A DNA stretch of 54,050 nucleotides, from positions 1 to 54,050 of the forward strand of contig JANDJZ010000312.1 of assembly GCA_027943245.1 (NCBI GenBank), given 5' to 3'. The DNA is from Acanthamoeba sp. SK_2022b. Its lineage: Eukaryota; Discosea; Longamoebia; Acanthamoebidae. Positions 9,815 through 21,882 of the stretch are shown in pieces (positions within the stretch are counted from its first letter, which is position 1; every line of letters starts with the position of its first letter). The translations under genes and the position numbers were made by a program. Under the pieces are notes generated by a model. That model did no database searches, was not told the DNA's origin, and worked only from the letters and a program-made list of their open reading frames with translations.

Positions 9815-11498
9815 CTAGTCATCCCGACTGGCCTTGCTGTCGGTCTTTTCTTGCAGTTTGGCGTCGTCGTCGCTGGCGCTGCTGTCGCTGTCGCTGTCGT
9901 CGCTGCTGTCGCTGTCTCGGCTCCTTCGATGCCGGCTGCGTCCTTCCCCGGCGTCGCTGTTGGTGTCGTCTTGGGGGCTCCCGCCTTGGGCGCTGTCATT
10001 GAAGGCGTAGCAGATGTGCGGCTTGGCTTCGGTCTTGCGGAATCGGGACACGAGCTTGTGGTGCTCGGACCACTGCGATTGCTGCAGACGCCACAACAAC
10101 AACAACAACACACAATCCGCGGGAAACAGATAAACAGATAACAACAACAACAACAACATCAATAACACGAATGGTGAACGATGAATGAGACGGTGTGTGT
10201 GTGTGTGTGTGTGTGGTTCGTACGAGCTCCTTGAGCTGGAGCTCCTCGATCTGCTTGGTGAGCTCCTCGCGTAGCGCTTGGTGCTTCTCCTTCTCCGCGG
10301 CCAGGCGCCTCTCCTCCTCTTTGGCCAGGTTCTCCGATTCCTCCTTGACCCTCTCCTCGACCTGCTTCGTGATCTGCTCGCGCACGCGCTCCTATTTTTC
10401 GCGCATAGCATAGGAGTGTGTCGGTTGGCATCGCCGCGTGAGCGGAGTGCTCCTCCCGTGGCCGTGTCTCTCCCCTCGTGCGCGCGCGAGCGAGCGAAAC
10501 GGAGTTTGGGGGGGGGGGAGAGGGAGAGAGCAGGGGCACGGGGGAGGGAAACCTTCTCGGCGACGGCCGTTTGGTCGGTGCGGAAGCGCTGGAGAGTGCC
10601 CAGGAGGACGCCAAACACCCGCCTGTTCCTCGTGGCATCGCCACCAGCCCTCTTGACCCACTCCTTCTCCCGCTCCTCCCGCTCCTTCTGCCTCCGCTCC
10701 TCTCTCTCCCGCTCGGCCCGCTCCGCCTCCCTCCTGCTTTCGCTCCTCCTCTCCTTCACGGCGGCGTCCTCCTCCTCCTCCTCCTCCTCTTCATCACCAC
10801 GGCGACGATGCCCACCACGGAGCTCCTCCTCCTCCGCGCCGGTGGCCCGTCGCTTTGGCGGCGGCGTCAGCGCTTTGAACTACCCCCCCCCCCAAACAGC
10901 AACCTTTGACGGGGTGGGGAGCAAGGAGGGGGGGCAGGAACCTTGCTGCTGGGGCGGTCCTGGTCCCTCGTCGTCTCCCGAGTGCGCTTGCGGCCGTGGC
11001 CCTCGTCTGTTGCCCGGTCGTCGGCGTCGGCGTCGTCGCGATGTCTGGTCGCCACTTGGGAGGTGAGCACGGCCGAGGAGAGCAGCCGCCGCTTGGGCTG
11101 CGAGTCCGTGGCCGAATCTTGGTGGATCGGCGCATCGGCATCGCCGCCAGCTGCGGCGCTGTCGTTCTCGCGGTTCCGCTTGCCTCGCCCCGCCGCCCTG
11201 CCCTTCCTGTCCTGCCCGTTAGCCGGACCAGTGACGCGCTGACAATGTAGCTCTCTACCATCACCACCAATGAAAATGGAGTGCCGTACCCCTTGAGATG
11301 GGCTTCGCGCAGCTCAATCTCGCGGAGACGCTTCTCCACTTCCCGCCTCCTGCGCTCCAATTGGAACACATCAGCGCCCTCGGAGAGGGGCACAAAAGAG
11401 GCCTCCTTTGGGGCATCGTTGGTTATACGCTCGTTGATGGTGCGTTCGCCATCGGCCCCTACACTGATGAGCACTTGGTTGCCTGCCTCCACCTCCAT
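9815..11498 (-). CDS. PNN: Pinin (PNN/SDK/memA) homologue
   Basis: Nuclear SR-related protein associated with the exon-junction/ASAP-PSAP splicing complexes. The family block is clear: RNRRVFGVLLGTLQRF, then a Glu/Lys/Arg-rich coil (KQVEERVKEESENLAKEEER), then QWSEHHKLVSRFRKTEAKPH, which corresponds to pinin's WNEH...Y.RTK.KPH segment. N-terminus contains VFQLERRRREVEKRLREIE. The C-terminus is an acidic Ser/Asp tract (SDSSDDSDSDSSASDDD) ending SRDD. Donors include gtacgg after exon 1 (ends 11290) and gtacgaac near 10,219. The frame of the exon near 10,930-11,238 is uncertain; the polar frame is more plausible. Start at 11498 is preferred over an in-frame ATG at 11546 because it gives the more ordinary N-terminus. 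Confidence 0.85.
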
Positions 11499-11595
11499 CT
11501 CTCTGCGCCAGAAACAAGGGGGAAAAAGAGAGGAAAAGGCAGCCACCCTTTTTTTAATTTATTTAAATAATCGAAAAAAAAACAAAACAAAAAAA

Positions 11596-12376
11596 TCATT
11601 CGGAGAACAATCCAGGCTGGCCCTGGGTTTGGTGCCGGTGGCCGCCAGGCACGCCCGTCGTCTTCTTGCGCGCCGTGCGCAGGGCGGGGAAGGCCTTGGT
11701 GAGCCCGCCGTAGACGAGGCCTGGAGAGAGTCGTCGGTCAACACACGTTGTTGCATGAATGACCCCCACCACCACCACCACACGCGCGCTGCGGCGAGGC
11801 ACGGGTACCGATGACGACGAAGGTGCCGCCGGTGATGGCGCACATGCGGGTGAGGAAGTGGGCAAACGACCGGCCGGTCTCGCGGTATCGGATGACGAAG
11901 GGCGAGATGTCCCACTTGATGAACACGCCCGGCAGCGGGAAGGAGGAGGCGCCCGGCACGATGTGCTTGTAGTTGGTTTGCGCCGAGTACTGATAGCCCT
12001 CGATCACGTTGCCGCTCCACTCTTCGTAGACGGTGGGCACCAGCTGCACCACGTGGTTCACCTGCATCGCATCTGCTCGCCACCCCCCCCCCACACGCAG
12101 AGAGGCCATCCGCCCATGTCGCGTCACTCTCTCTCTCTCTCTCTCTTGCCGAGAGGCTCCGATGGCGGGGAGTGGGAGGAGAGAGAGAGAGAGAGAGAGA
12201 GAGCGCACACACAAACACAACACGTAAAGGGTGTGGCGGGTCGTACTGGGCTCGATCACGCGGGTCCAGCTCAGAGGGTCCGTTCTCCGCGGGAAGCTCG
12301 GTCCTGCGGTGGACACCGTCGCGGCATCGATCGTCGTTTGCGAGAGAGAGAGAGAGAGAGACACGGTGACGATGGT

Positions 12377-12431
<55 letters not shown>

Positions 12432-13716
12432 AGGAGGGAACGATGCGGGGAGCAAGGAAGGGCAGAGCACGCGCTGTACCGAAGGAGAGGTGCGGGATGA
12501 AGTGGGAGACGTTGAAGGCGGCCACCTGCTCGGGAGTGATGTGGTGCACGTGGTGCTGGTGGCTGTCGTGCGACTGCGGTCGCAGGGGATCTCGCTAATG
12601 AGAGGGGGTGCCCAGTGACGGGGGAGGAGGAGGAGGGGGGCAAGGCGAACCTGGGGTGCATTGCTCCCGGCGGCGATGTGGAGGTTGCCCTTCACCTTCT
12701 GCACCTCGGCTTTGCCGAACACGCGGCAACCCTTGCCCTTGGCAAACTCTGCCGAAAGAAGAAGGACAACGACAAGAAAGGGCGCGCGCGCCATCAGCAT
12801 CATATTACCGCAGCGCCCGCCCATACCGACATCTCTCTTCTCTCTTTCTCTCTCTCTCTCTCCTCCCACTCTTCTGCTTGTTCTGCTGGCAGCGGTGCGA
12901 GGGGGGGGGGCAGAGGTGAAGGGGCGCACCGTTCTGTCCCGACGAGAACCAGGAGGCGAACGTCTGCTGGAGGTACTTCTCGGGGTCCACGTCCTGCTTG
13001 TGGATCTCCCTCCGGCCCCGCTGCGACTCGCCGAAATTGTCCACGATGTCCACCTCCACCCCTTCATCGCGTGCCCGCATCGTGTGAGCAGGCAGCAACG
13101 AACCACTCACGCACACCACACACACACACACACACCACATGCACGCCGTTTCCCCTCTTCTTGGCTTGGATGGACAGACGGATGGTCGTACCCTTGCAGG
13201 CGAGCTGGAGGAATACGAGCTCAAAGTTGATCCACATGGTCTTCTCCCGTGTGGTGTCCACGAAGATCGTGTCTATCGGTGTGGTGGTGGTGGTGGTGGT
13301 TACAGGCCACTCTCGCAAGCCAGCTCGGGGGGGGGGCTACAGGAGCAGCAAAAAGGAAGAGGAAATGTGGGAGGGGGGGGGGCGCACAACACCTTCAGTT
13401 ACGACCTGGGTGTAGCTGGTGAGCTCTGATGCAAAGAGGAAGAGCATCACCAGCACCCCGACGATGGTCACTGCACCCCCCCCCACCACAAAGGTCAACG
13501 GTTGTCCGTCGTCATGCGACTGCTAATGGTGGCGGCAGGGGCATGCACCAGCAGCTCCAGCTGAGGCCCGCTCGCGTACGTCCTCCACCGACTGTTGATG
13601 GAAACGTCATTACAATTCGTGGAGATTGATGATGATGTGAATGCTCTTGATTGAAGGGGGGGGGGGGCGGGAGGTGCCTTGGGAAATATATCGAACCGGC
13701 GCAGTTGCTTGGCCAT
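11596..13716 (-). CDS. ERGIC1: ERGIC/ERV41-46 family ER-Golgi cargo receptor
   Basis: Two-pass membrane protein of COPII vesicles. Early exons: 13678-13716 ([13 protein letters not shown]), 13549-13591, 13393-13470 and 13192-13272. The first membrane segment is [17 protein letters not shown], followed by [16 protein letters not shown]. Later blocks are [79 protein letters not shown], and second membrane segment [20 protein letters not shown] and the order resemble ERGIC1 more than ERGIC2/3; subfamily is tentative. Intron 1 uses a GC donor (AAG then gcacct). Introns carry (CA)n at 12,378-12,426, (GA)n and C/G runs. Exons between 12,700 and 13,190 are approximate. Divergent from BuGZ (136 bases). 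Confidence 0.88.
12378..12426. repeat. (CA)n microsatellite in an ERGIC intron
   Basis: About 24 CA units, bordered by (GA)n tracts at 12,180-12,203 and 12,342-12,361. All lie between coding blocks of the ERGIC gene. Confidence 0.9.
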
Positions 13717-13852
13717 CGAACGAGGGGCACCACGCTGCATGGCGGGAGGACAAGACAAAGAACGAAGGACGTGGCGGAGGGAAATGAAGCTGACGAAAAA
13801 GAAAACCAAGAAAAAAACCATTGTCTGCATTGGCCAAGAAGAATCTTTTTGG

Positions 13853-15666
13853 ATGGGACGCAAGAAGAAGCGGGTGGACAAGCCCGTGTGCTGGTACTGC
13901 GAGCGGTCTTTTGAGGACGAGAAAATCCTCATCCAACACCAAAAGGCCAAACACTACAAGTGCGCATGGTGCCATAAAAAGTACTGCCCCCCCCCCACTA
14001 TCCATCAATTTATGGCGCTGACCACATCACTTTGCTTGATTTCTAATAATTCTAATAATTGTTATTATTTTTATGTCTTTTTTTTTCTCCCCACGAACAG
14101 ACTTTCTACTGCGGGCGGTTTGGTAATTCACTGCTCCCAAGTCCACAAGGAAACGATCACCAAGTACGTTCCCCTCGTGTATGGCGCGCGCGCGTCATCG
14201 TTTCCTCCCACCCCCCCAACGCCCCAAGCTTCGCACGCCGCGTGAGCTCCTCTGCGCTCTCTGTTGCTTGCGTTTGCCCGGGCCGCCTCGCTCAATCCTC
14301 CGCTTCGCGACAGGGTCCCCAATGCCAAGCCTGGGCGCGACACGACACAACACGAGATCTACGGCATGGACGGCGTGCCCGCTGGCGGCGGAGACGACGA
14401 CGACGGGGGCGAGCCCGACTCCAAGAAGCTCCGGACAGACGACCCCTCCGTCGCCCACCTCTTCCCGCCCGGCCCTGCTGGCGGTGGTGGCCTCCCGCCT
14501 GGCGCACGCCCGGGGTGCGCCCCCTCCTCCCGAGCACACGTGTTGTGGTGGTGGTGGCGGTGGTGGTGGTGGTGGCGGCGGCGGCGGTGGTGGTCACCTG
14601 ATCGATTGGTTGATTGGTTGATTGGTCGGTCGATTGACATCACGCGCACACATGATGGGGGTGGGTGGGTGGGGCAGGGGCGCGCCGTCCCCGGGCATGG
14701 GTCTCCCGCCACAGCAGCAACGGTTCGGGGGCCACCCGGGGATGGCGGCGCCACCAGGCGGGCCCTTCATGGGCGGAGGGCCGCCGCCCGCCTATCCCGG
14801 GATGGGCCCCTACCCGCCCATGTTCGGGGGCATGCCGCCGCGTCCCGGCGGCCCGCTCCCGCCGCACATGATGCCCGGCGGCCCCATGATGGGCATGGGG
14901 GGCGGGCCCGGCATGCAGCCCCCGATGATGCACCACCCCCACCCCCACCACCCGTCGATGATGGGCCTCCCCCCCTTCGGGCAGCCGGGCGTGCCTCCCC
15001 TCCCCTTCCCTCCGGGGATGCCCCCCTACGGCGGCCCTCTCCCCGTGCCCGGCATGGGTACGTACTCCCCCCCCCCGCGCCCACCGCAGCCCGCCCATCG
15101 CTCCGGCGGTGGTGGACCCGCACGCCCCCTTTCCCCTCCCCCCCACAACTCCCCCGCGCAATTCCAATTGGACGCGCTTGCAATTCCGTGCTCCGTACGT
15201 GCCCTCTGACCCCCTCCCTCTGCGCCGTCGCCGCCACGTGGTGCTACGGGTGGGTGGTCGGCCGTTGTTGCGCGGTTGGTCGTGCCCCCCCCCCAATCTC
15301 CTGCTCTAGGAGGAGGCATGGGAGGCGGCGCAGCTGGAGGAGCAGCCTTCCCTGCCTACCAGGCCGATGCCGCGGGCGAGCAGGTTGCCGACCAGCAGGC
15401 CACCCCCAAGATCCACTTTATTTATGCCGACGAAGCAGTCTCGATGGTGTGACATGAAAGCCTCCCCCACTCTCTCCCCCCCAACAACTTGGCCTCTCAG
15501 TCTCCCTAACTCGTTTTCGCTCTCTCTCTCTCTCGAAAAGGAGGAGAAACGAGCGGAGGCGCCTCGGTATCGCTACGACGAATCGGCAATACGCGAGCAG
15601 GTGTCGGCCCTCGACAAGTCCATCGAATCTCGCCTGGCCTCTCTTGCCGCTGTCCGAGGAGTGTGA
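13853..15666 (+). CDS. ZNF207: BuGZ / ZNF207 / SUF4-type zinc-finger protein
   Basis: Spindle-assembly and splicing-associated C2H2 protein. Six exons: 13853-13980, 14101-14163, 14314-14514, 14678-15057, 15310-15446 and 15541-15666, total 1035 bases (344 residues), all phases agreeing. The start is taken at [11 protein letters not shown] because family members begin MGRKKKK; longer in-frame ATGs exist upstream. Two fingers: [18 protein letters not shown] and [18 protein letters not shown], then [18 protein letters not shown] and EIYGMDGVP, which are near-invariant in BuGZ. The middle is a Pro/Gly/Met low-complexity region ([12 protein letters not shown] and similar), the phase-separating part of animal BuGZ. 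Near the end [17 protein letters not shown] matches the GLEBS-like Bub3-binding region. Introns contain C runs. Confidence 0.93.
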
Positions 15667-15778
15667 AGAGCGAGAGAGAGAGAGAGAGATGGAGAGATGA
15701 CATGGCTGTCCCTGTTGTGCCCTATCTATGACCGCGCGGCAGTTGTTGTGCACTTTAGCGCAAGAATTGCATTTGGGT

Positions 15779-16807
15779 TTAGGGTGCTCCTGGAGCAAAT
15801 GCCAAGTAGACCACACGCCCCGCGTTCTTTACGACGAGCCTGGGCTTGATGCTTGTCGAAGAGCTGTTGAGCTGCGCTGCGACGATGGAGTTGCTTGATA
15901 CGTAGAAGAGCGTCGACGAGGATTCGTCCTTGGCTAGTTGGATCGCCCAGTCGTTGGCCGGGCCGTCGCTCAGGCCGAGCAGAGTGATCCCGCCGGCCAA
16001 GCTGATGCGAAGGAGCGCCACTTGAGACCCGCCTTGCCTGAACAGGCCATAGACCGACTCCCCGAGCGCAACCACGACACCTCTGTCCGTAGAGTAGAGC
16101 AGTGGAGCGTTCATGGTGCCCGCAGACCCGCGGCCGAATTGCACCCAGAGCGGAGTGAGAAGGCTGTCGTAGCTCAGTTCCTTGCGACCGACCACGTAGG
16201 CGATGAACGTTGCGTTGGGCATTTGGGCGACGGGGGAGGCGGGTAGGTAGCGCACGTCGAGGTCATACACGAGGTCCATAGCGGCCGACGGCGTGGATGC
16301 CAGCACTTCATACCGGTATTGACCAAAGAGCTCCATCCTTGAGATCTGCACCGCATTGGGGCAGCTGTCTCGTTTCTGCAGTCGTTGGCTTCTTCGGCCG
16401 AGGGAGGTGAAGTCGGAGCCATCGCAGCCGGTGAAGTAAAGAGCTGGCAGCTGACCTTCATACACCAGCTTCAGGGATCTGATGTCGACGTCAGTGAGCA
16501 AGGCGTGGGTGCGTGATCCTTGGGCGAGGCCAGTGCTGTAGACCTGGCCGGCGGAAGTATAATAGAGTGTTCCCGATTGCCCCTCCACCGCAAAAGCTTC
16601 CACCCCGGTGGTGATGTTCCGGACCCATACAGGGTCGGTGGGGCTGGTGGCCGTAGGATCAACGGCCCAGATGAGCGTTGTGGAGTAGTCGTCGCTGATG
16701 GTGCTGTAGTATAGGACCTGCTGGCTGCGTGCGCTACCCGCAATATTGGCGCCACCCCAAGGGAGGAGACCAACGGCGACGATGAGGAAAAGGAGGTCGT
16801 GCGTCAT
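15779..16807 (-). CDS. Secreted or membrane-anchored protein of unknown family
   Basis: Single exon of 342 residues. ATG at 16807 begins MTHDLLFLIVAVGLLPW, a classic signal peptide with likely cleavage after GGANIAGSA. The mature part has several spaced aromatic beta-strand motifs (VLYYSTISDD, GTLYYTSAG, LPALYFTGCDGSD, STLFYVSSNS) that resemble blades of a YWTD/LDLR-type beta-propeller. Two Cys are close together (CDGSD...DSCPN). Several N-glycosylation sequons are present (NIT, NAT, NSS). No transmembrane segment after the signal. Function unknown. The open frame extends upstream through 16862 and, across the copia insertion, in frame with sequence at 22015-22134, so a longer pre-insertion 5' exon cannot be excluded. 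Confidence 0.7.
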   Translation of the reverse strand: MTHDLLFLIVAVGLLPWGGANIAGSARSQQVLYYSTISDDYSTTLIWAVDPTATSPTDPVWVRNITTGVEAFAVEGQSGTLYYTSAGQVYSTGLAQGSRTHALLTDVDIRSLKLVYEGQLPALYFTGCDGSDFTSLGRRSQRLQKRDSCPNAVQISRMELFGQYRYEVLASTPSAAMDLVYDLDVRYLPASPVAQMPNATFIAYVVGRKELSYDSLLTPLWVQFGRGSAGTMNAPLLYSTDRGVVVALGESVYGLFRQGGSQVALLRISLAGGITLLGLSDGPANDWAIQLAKDESSSTLFYVSSNSIVAAQLNSSSTSIKPRLVVKNAGRVVYLAFAPGAP

Positions 16808-16867
16808 GCCGGGCGAAGAAGTAAGGTGAGGAATAAAAGTCGTAGCAACCTTGTTCGACCCCAAGTG

Positions 16868-16994
16868 AGTTGGAGTCTAAGAAGAAGATGATTTACAGAT
16901 GATGTGGTAGTAGTGTCAAGAGACAGGCTTACTAAATAAGGAGAGGGAACTAATGATAATAAATGAGAATTATAAATGAGACTGAAATCCAACA
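16868..16994 (-). repeat. 3' LTR of the copia element
   Basis: 127 bases, sense TGTTGGAT ... CTCCAACT. I count 6 substitutions against the other LTR (about 95% identical), so the insertion is not very recent. Confidence 0.92.
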
Positions 16995-17020
16995 CACTCC
17001 TGCAGTCGAATAATTGACTG

Positions 17021-20000
17021 TTAGTGAGTAAGCATGTTCAGCTTCTCCTTGTCAGTACGTAGCTTGGTTGCAGGAACTGACTTGGTGAGGAAATCAGTGA
17101 GGTCATTTGTTGGAACATAGAGGATCTTGACAGTGCTGTTCTTGACATTATCATAGACAAAGCCCTCCTTGATGGTGAGATGCTTCATACAAGCATGATA
17201 GGCATATGGTGGCTTCACAACTATATGAATGGTAGACTGATTGTCACAGTAGAGTGTTGTTGGGCAATCAAGAGGAAGACCAAGAGTGGTGTAGAGCTTG
17301 CACATGTAGATTGCCTGGCACATGGCCTCAGTGAGAGCAATGAGCTCAGCTTCAGTCAATGAGAGTGACATGACTGATTGAAGGTGACTGGCCCAGGCAA
17401 TTGGGCCATTGTCAAGACATGCTAGTAGCCCAGAGTAGGACTTGGCAGTGCACTTGTCAGTACCATTGCTGGCATCAGTGTGGATGCAGAAGACTAGTGT
17501 TGACTTGCAAGAGAGCAAGCAAAGTGTTGTCAACCAAGTGTTGGTAGCAAATGGTTTGGCAGGAAGTACCCAAGAGGTAGACCAGGACATGGCCTGCAGC
17601 ATCAAAGTGAGTGCAATCAAATGCACATAGAAAGCAACAGGGAAGAGAATGTCAGGACATGTGGCAAGAGCAATCCATAGAAGAGCACCAACAATGCATC
17701 AATACAGAGTCAAACAGCATTCAGGCGGAGTAGAGTCAATTACTTCCAGGTTGCAGCCAGCTGGTAGAGGTGAGCAGAGAGGCTTACTGTCTGTGAGACC
17801 AAATTCAGCCACAAGCTCAATAATCTTGTCAGGTTGTGAGAGATCAAGGGTGCCATTCACAAGGTCATGGGGAACAGTGATTCCAAGGATCGATGTGATT
17901 GGTCCAAGGTCCTTGAGCTTGAAGCACTCAGCAAGCTTACACTTGAGGAAGGCAATGTCAGAAGGATGGCCAATCAGCAGGAGGTCATCAACATAGACAG
18001 AAAGGATGATGGTGTGTGAGTTTGCACATAGCTGGAACGTCCTGTGCATTTCGTGCACGTAGGGGTTGTTGGCCTTGGTGGTGCAGTGATAGCTGTAGAT
18101 GCAGGGGTTGGTGATGGCAGGCTAGAAGCCCAGGTTGAGTAGGAACTGGTTGAGTGTGTGGTTCCAGGTGAGTGGTGCCTGGAAGACCATAGAGAGTGCA
18201 CTTAAGTTGACAGATGTAGTGTGGGAACTTCTTGCTTTTGAAACCCTCTGGTTGCGTGATGAAGACCTCCTCATTGAGCATTGCCTGTAGGAAGGCGTTG
18301 TTGATGTCCATGGAGTGGATCTTGAGACCCAGTAGGATGGTGTATGTGAGTAGGAGGCGTAGATTCTCAAGGTGTAGAACCGGGGCATAGGTGTTGAGTG
18401 ACCCATTGTGCCTTGAAGTTTCCATTGGCCTTGGTGTGGAGGACCCAGTGAGTGCTGATGGCCTTCCAACCTTTTGGCAGAGGGCAGAGTTTGAAGGTGT
18501 TGTTCAGGACGAGGGTGTCAAACTCTCTCTTCATGGCAGTGAGCCACTTGCTCTTGTTGGGTGAGTTGAGAATATCATGAAGAGTGATGGGAGTTGAACT
18601 GGAGAAGGCAGTAGCTAGGATGGTGTTGATGTTGCTGGTGGTCAGGGTGTGGTGATGAGCTCTTTTCCTTTCTGATTAAAGTTGAGAACTTGAGGTGAGA
18701 GCTGGTGAAGACAGTGTGACCAGAGCTGGTGGTTGTGATTGAGGTCTTACTGGAGGTGTCCTTGACGCCAAGGAGATGTGGAGTAGTTATCTCAAGGCGT
18801 TTCTGCTCACAGGTGAGTGGAGGTGTCAGAGTGGCATTGGAGGTGGTGTTGGTGTAGGTGGTGTTGGAGATGATGTTGGTGTCAGTGTTGACATCATGGG
18901 CTTCAGTGGTTCAGTTGCTGAGGATGTGGGTGAGTAGTTGCATTCACCCCTGTCAGCTGCAGATGGTGCAGCTGGTGCAGTTGAAGCAGGGCTGTAGGTG
19001 GTCTTGATGTTGTTGAGGAGAGACAGATTGAATAGCTTGTGTGTGTGAATGGTGTTGGCAGAAGTGCAGGTAGATGTTGAGGACTCATTGAAGATGATGT
19101 TGCAGGAGTGCATGACATGACCAGTGGTGGTGATGAGAACACAGTGCATGGTGTGTGAGGTGGGGTGTTTGCATAGGAAGCAAACATTGACAGTGTGGGC
19201 TTGCAGCTTCATCTTGTGCTTGCCAGGAGTGACCATGGTGCCTTGAGCTCCAAACATGTGCAGGGTGTGGAGTGTAGGGGGTTGGCCATGCCAGACCTGG
19301 TAAGGGGACAGGCTTTCAGTGTTGGCCTTGGTGGGCGTACAGTTGATCAGGTGAGCAGCATGGATGGCAGCCTCAGCCCAGTAGGATTGGGCAGTCTGGA
19401 GTTGAGTAGGCAGCAGCAGATCCTGGCCAGTAGTGTGTGATTGAATTGCTCAGAGAGACTGTTGTATTCAGAGGTGTATGGGGAGCAGGTGGATGCAGAA
19501 TCCCTTGCGCATTGAGCCAGAGATTGAGCTGGGTGTTGAAGAGTCATCACTCTTGAGACAAAGGGGCTCAACCCAGTGGTATCACATGGCCACGTCAGTG
19601 ACAGTGAGAATGTAGCAAGCACTGCCAGATGAGGCAACCTCCATGGTAACTATGTCGGTGGAGAGGATCTCACCAGGCTTCTGAGTGCAATCAGTGGGAG
19701 GCGTGGGCTGCTTCTTGTGACCCTTGGCGACTTGCTTGCCAAGTGCGCAGACGTGACATGGAAGGGTAAGTTGCTTAAGTAGAAGCTTCCCCTTCTCAGA
19801 GGCCAAGAAGTCACTGGATTGCTCAACGTGTGAGTGGCATAGTGCTTCACAGGCATGTCCAAGTCAACAATGGATGAGATCCATGTCTGTGGCAAGAAGA
19901 GCTGCCAGGTACTCGTTGGGCAGTCTCTCAGTATCAGAGGTGATGTTGAGATGGAGGGGGAGGACGATATGACAACCCTGCTGAACGGAGTACAGGCACA

Positions 20001-20443
20001 GGTGGGGGCCCTGGTAGAACACAACACCTTGGCCAGGGCGCCAGTGGAGTTGTAGGCCATTGTCCTCAAGTTGTAGAGGGGAGATGAGCATGTGCAGAAT
20101 CTCAGGAACATGCTGAAGGTTCTTGATCTGAACACACTCAAGTTTGCCATTGATCAGGATCCAGCCTCAAATGATGCCAGTCCCAAGAGAGGTGACAGTG
20201 CTGTTGTTGGCAACAGTGACACATCTTGGGGTGTGACTCATGTACTTGTGTAGGAGCGCACAGTGCCCACCCCAGTGAGGTGCGAGGTGCAGCCAGAGTT
20301 GACAATTGGCACAGGGAAGGAGCTGTGTGAGCCTTCCTGGACAGCAAGAGAGATGTCACTGGAGGTGGAGAACAGGCAGTCGTCACTTTCATAGCCACCA
20401 GCCAGTTGAGCAAACTCAGGGAGTTTGATGGGAGATGAGACAC
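17021..20443 (-). pseudogene. Copia pol remnant (protease, integrase, RT, RNase H)
   Basis: Open pieces in several frames. Protease-like VNSGCTSHLTG near 20,290; integrase-like segments 19,350-19,800; reverse transcriptase near 18,300-18,400 (SMDINNAFLQAMLNEEVFI) and 17,960-18,010 (YVDDLLLIG); RNase H near 17,330-17,480 (TDASNG, SLTEAELIALTEAM). Frame breaks separate RT halves near 18,000-18,060 and RT from RNase H near 17,600-17,700. It is not a single intact reading frame and is presumably inactive. Confidence 0.88.
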
Positions 20444-20693
20444 TAAGGGCGTGGACAGGCACAGCGTCCAGAGTCACTGCAGCAGTTGTGGCCAGATGAG
20501 CACTGGGACTCTTGTTGTCCTTGCATTTGTTATTACACTTCCTTGTATCTCTGGTGGAGGTACTGTCAGCCCCTCCAATTCCCACTGCCTTGGCTGCGTG
20601 GCAATTGGCGAGGGTGTGGCCTGGAGCCTTGTGGTATGTGCAGTACTGCTCAATGTTGCAAGTGGATGTCAGTCAACTGCCAGGGCTGTCAGC

Positions 20694-21800
20694 TCAATTC
20701 CTCTCATGGGGTTGGCGCCCAGTGGAGCAACCTGAGTCATGGTGGGAGGCCTGGGGGTCCTTGGAGTCCTTGCCATTCTTCATCAAGTTGGCATGATCCT
20801 GGCAGTGGCCGCCATTGCACTTGCTGTCCCTACAGTTGCCACCAGTCCAGAGGGCCAAGGCAGGCTTGTTGAGGTTATGAAGAATCATCTCATGGTCAAG
20901 GAGAATCACACAGACATGGTCAACTGCTTCAGTGTCAATGACAGCACAAGTCTTGAGGTAGCTGGCAATGGTGCTCTGGGTTCCATTGTAGTCTCCAGGG
21001 AGACCAGCACATAGGCACGTGGTGAAGGCATCATCACCAATTCGCATGGCAAGCCAGCTGCTGGAGCTGCTGGAGTCAAGCAATGAAGTCCATCATCAGC
21101 TCATCATCGTCCTTCCTCACAAGGTTGAACCATTGGAGGTGAGCCTGGAGGTTGAGGGACTTGTTGTGGAAGCAATCCTTCAGGGCGTGCCAGAGCATGT
21201 AGGGATTCAGTTTCCCTTTTGTGACAGCAATGACATAGCTCTTGAGGCTCTTCCCAACAGAGGCCAAGAGTAGAGCATGAGCATGCACTGCGCCAATCTC
21301 AAGTTCACGGACATACTTGAGATGTTCTTCAATTTCAGCCTTGCCCTTGCCAGGGTAGACCTTGTTGTCAATCAAAGTGGAGGCTGCGGGGTCAAGTTGC
21401 TGATACCTGACTTCAGAGTCTGCTCCTTGGTCTTCAGTAGAGCAAGTTCACCTTCAAGTCACTTGATCTGAATCTCAGCTCCCTTGCCCTTTGATTGACA
21501 GATCAGATTGAGGGTCGCACATAGGTTGGAAACCTTTGCAGAGATCTTCTTGAGGGAGGTGAGTGATTTCTCTCCCACCAAAGCAGATGTGGAATCTGGT
21601 CTAGATGGAGAAGAGAAGGGGGGTGCTGCAAAGAGAAGAACCTCTTGTTGATGGAGGTGTTGGTACTCTTTAGTGTGTTCCACGACCACACTGTAGTTAA
21701 CTTTGGTGTAGTCATGAAGATGTTTTATATCCAGAAGATTGAGAGTGTTCTGCTCCCATTCTTCCCAGTTGTCTGGTTTGGCTTGTTGTAGACAGTTGTG
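20694..21800 (-). pseudogene. Copia gag remnant
   Basis: Short open pieces 21,503-21,715, 21,076-21,375 and 20,694-21,083 lie between the 5' LTR and protease. They include helical stretches typical of copia capsid (ASYLKTCAVI, HALKDCFHNKSLN), interrupted by stops and frame changes. Confidence 0.7.
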
Positions 21801-21870
21801 TCTTTCAGTGACATGGTGAGGCGAAAGATGTTGACCAGGAAGAAGTGAATAGATTCATGCACAGATGTGT

Positions 21871-21882
21871 GGGCCCATAACC
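21871..21882 (-). other. Primer-binding site matching initiator tRNA-Met anticodon arm
   Basis: Sense GGTTATGGGCCC immediately follows the 5' LTR. It is complementary to the GGGCCCAUAACC anticodon stem-loop of initiator tRNA-Met, not to a tRNA 3' CCA end. This is the half-tRNA priming arrangement known for Drosophila copia. Confidence 0.8.

Noticed and set aside
11499..11546. Upstream start for pinin at 11546
   Set aside because: The extra residues (MAAFSSLFPPCFWRRE) are unlike pinin N-termini and the stretch is more likely 5' untranslated; left as an alternative only.
14264..15457. 397-codon frame overlapping BuGZ
   Set aside because: It runs through introns of BuGZ in a different frame, with Arg/Pro/Ser low complexity. 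The spliced BuGZ model explains the region with conserved residues.
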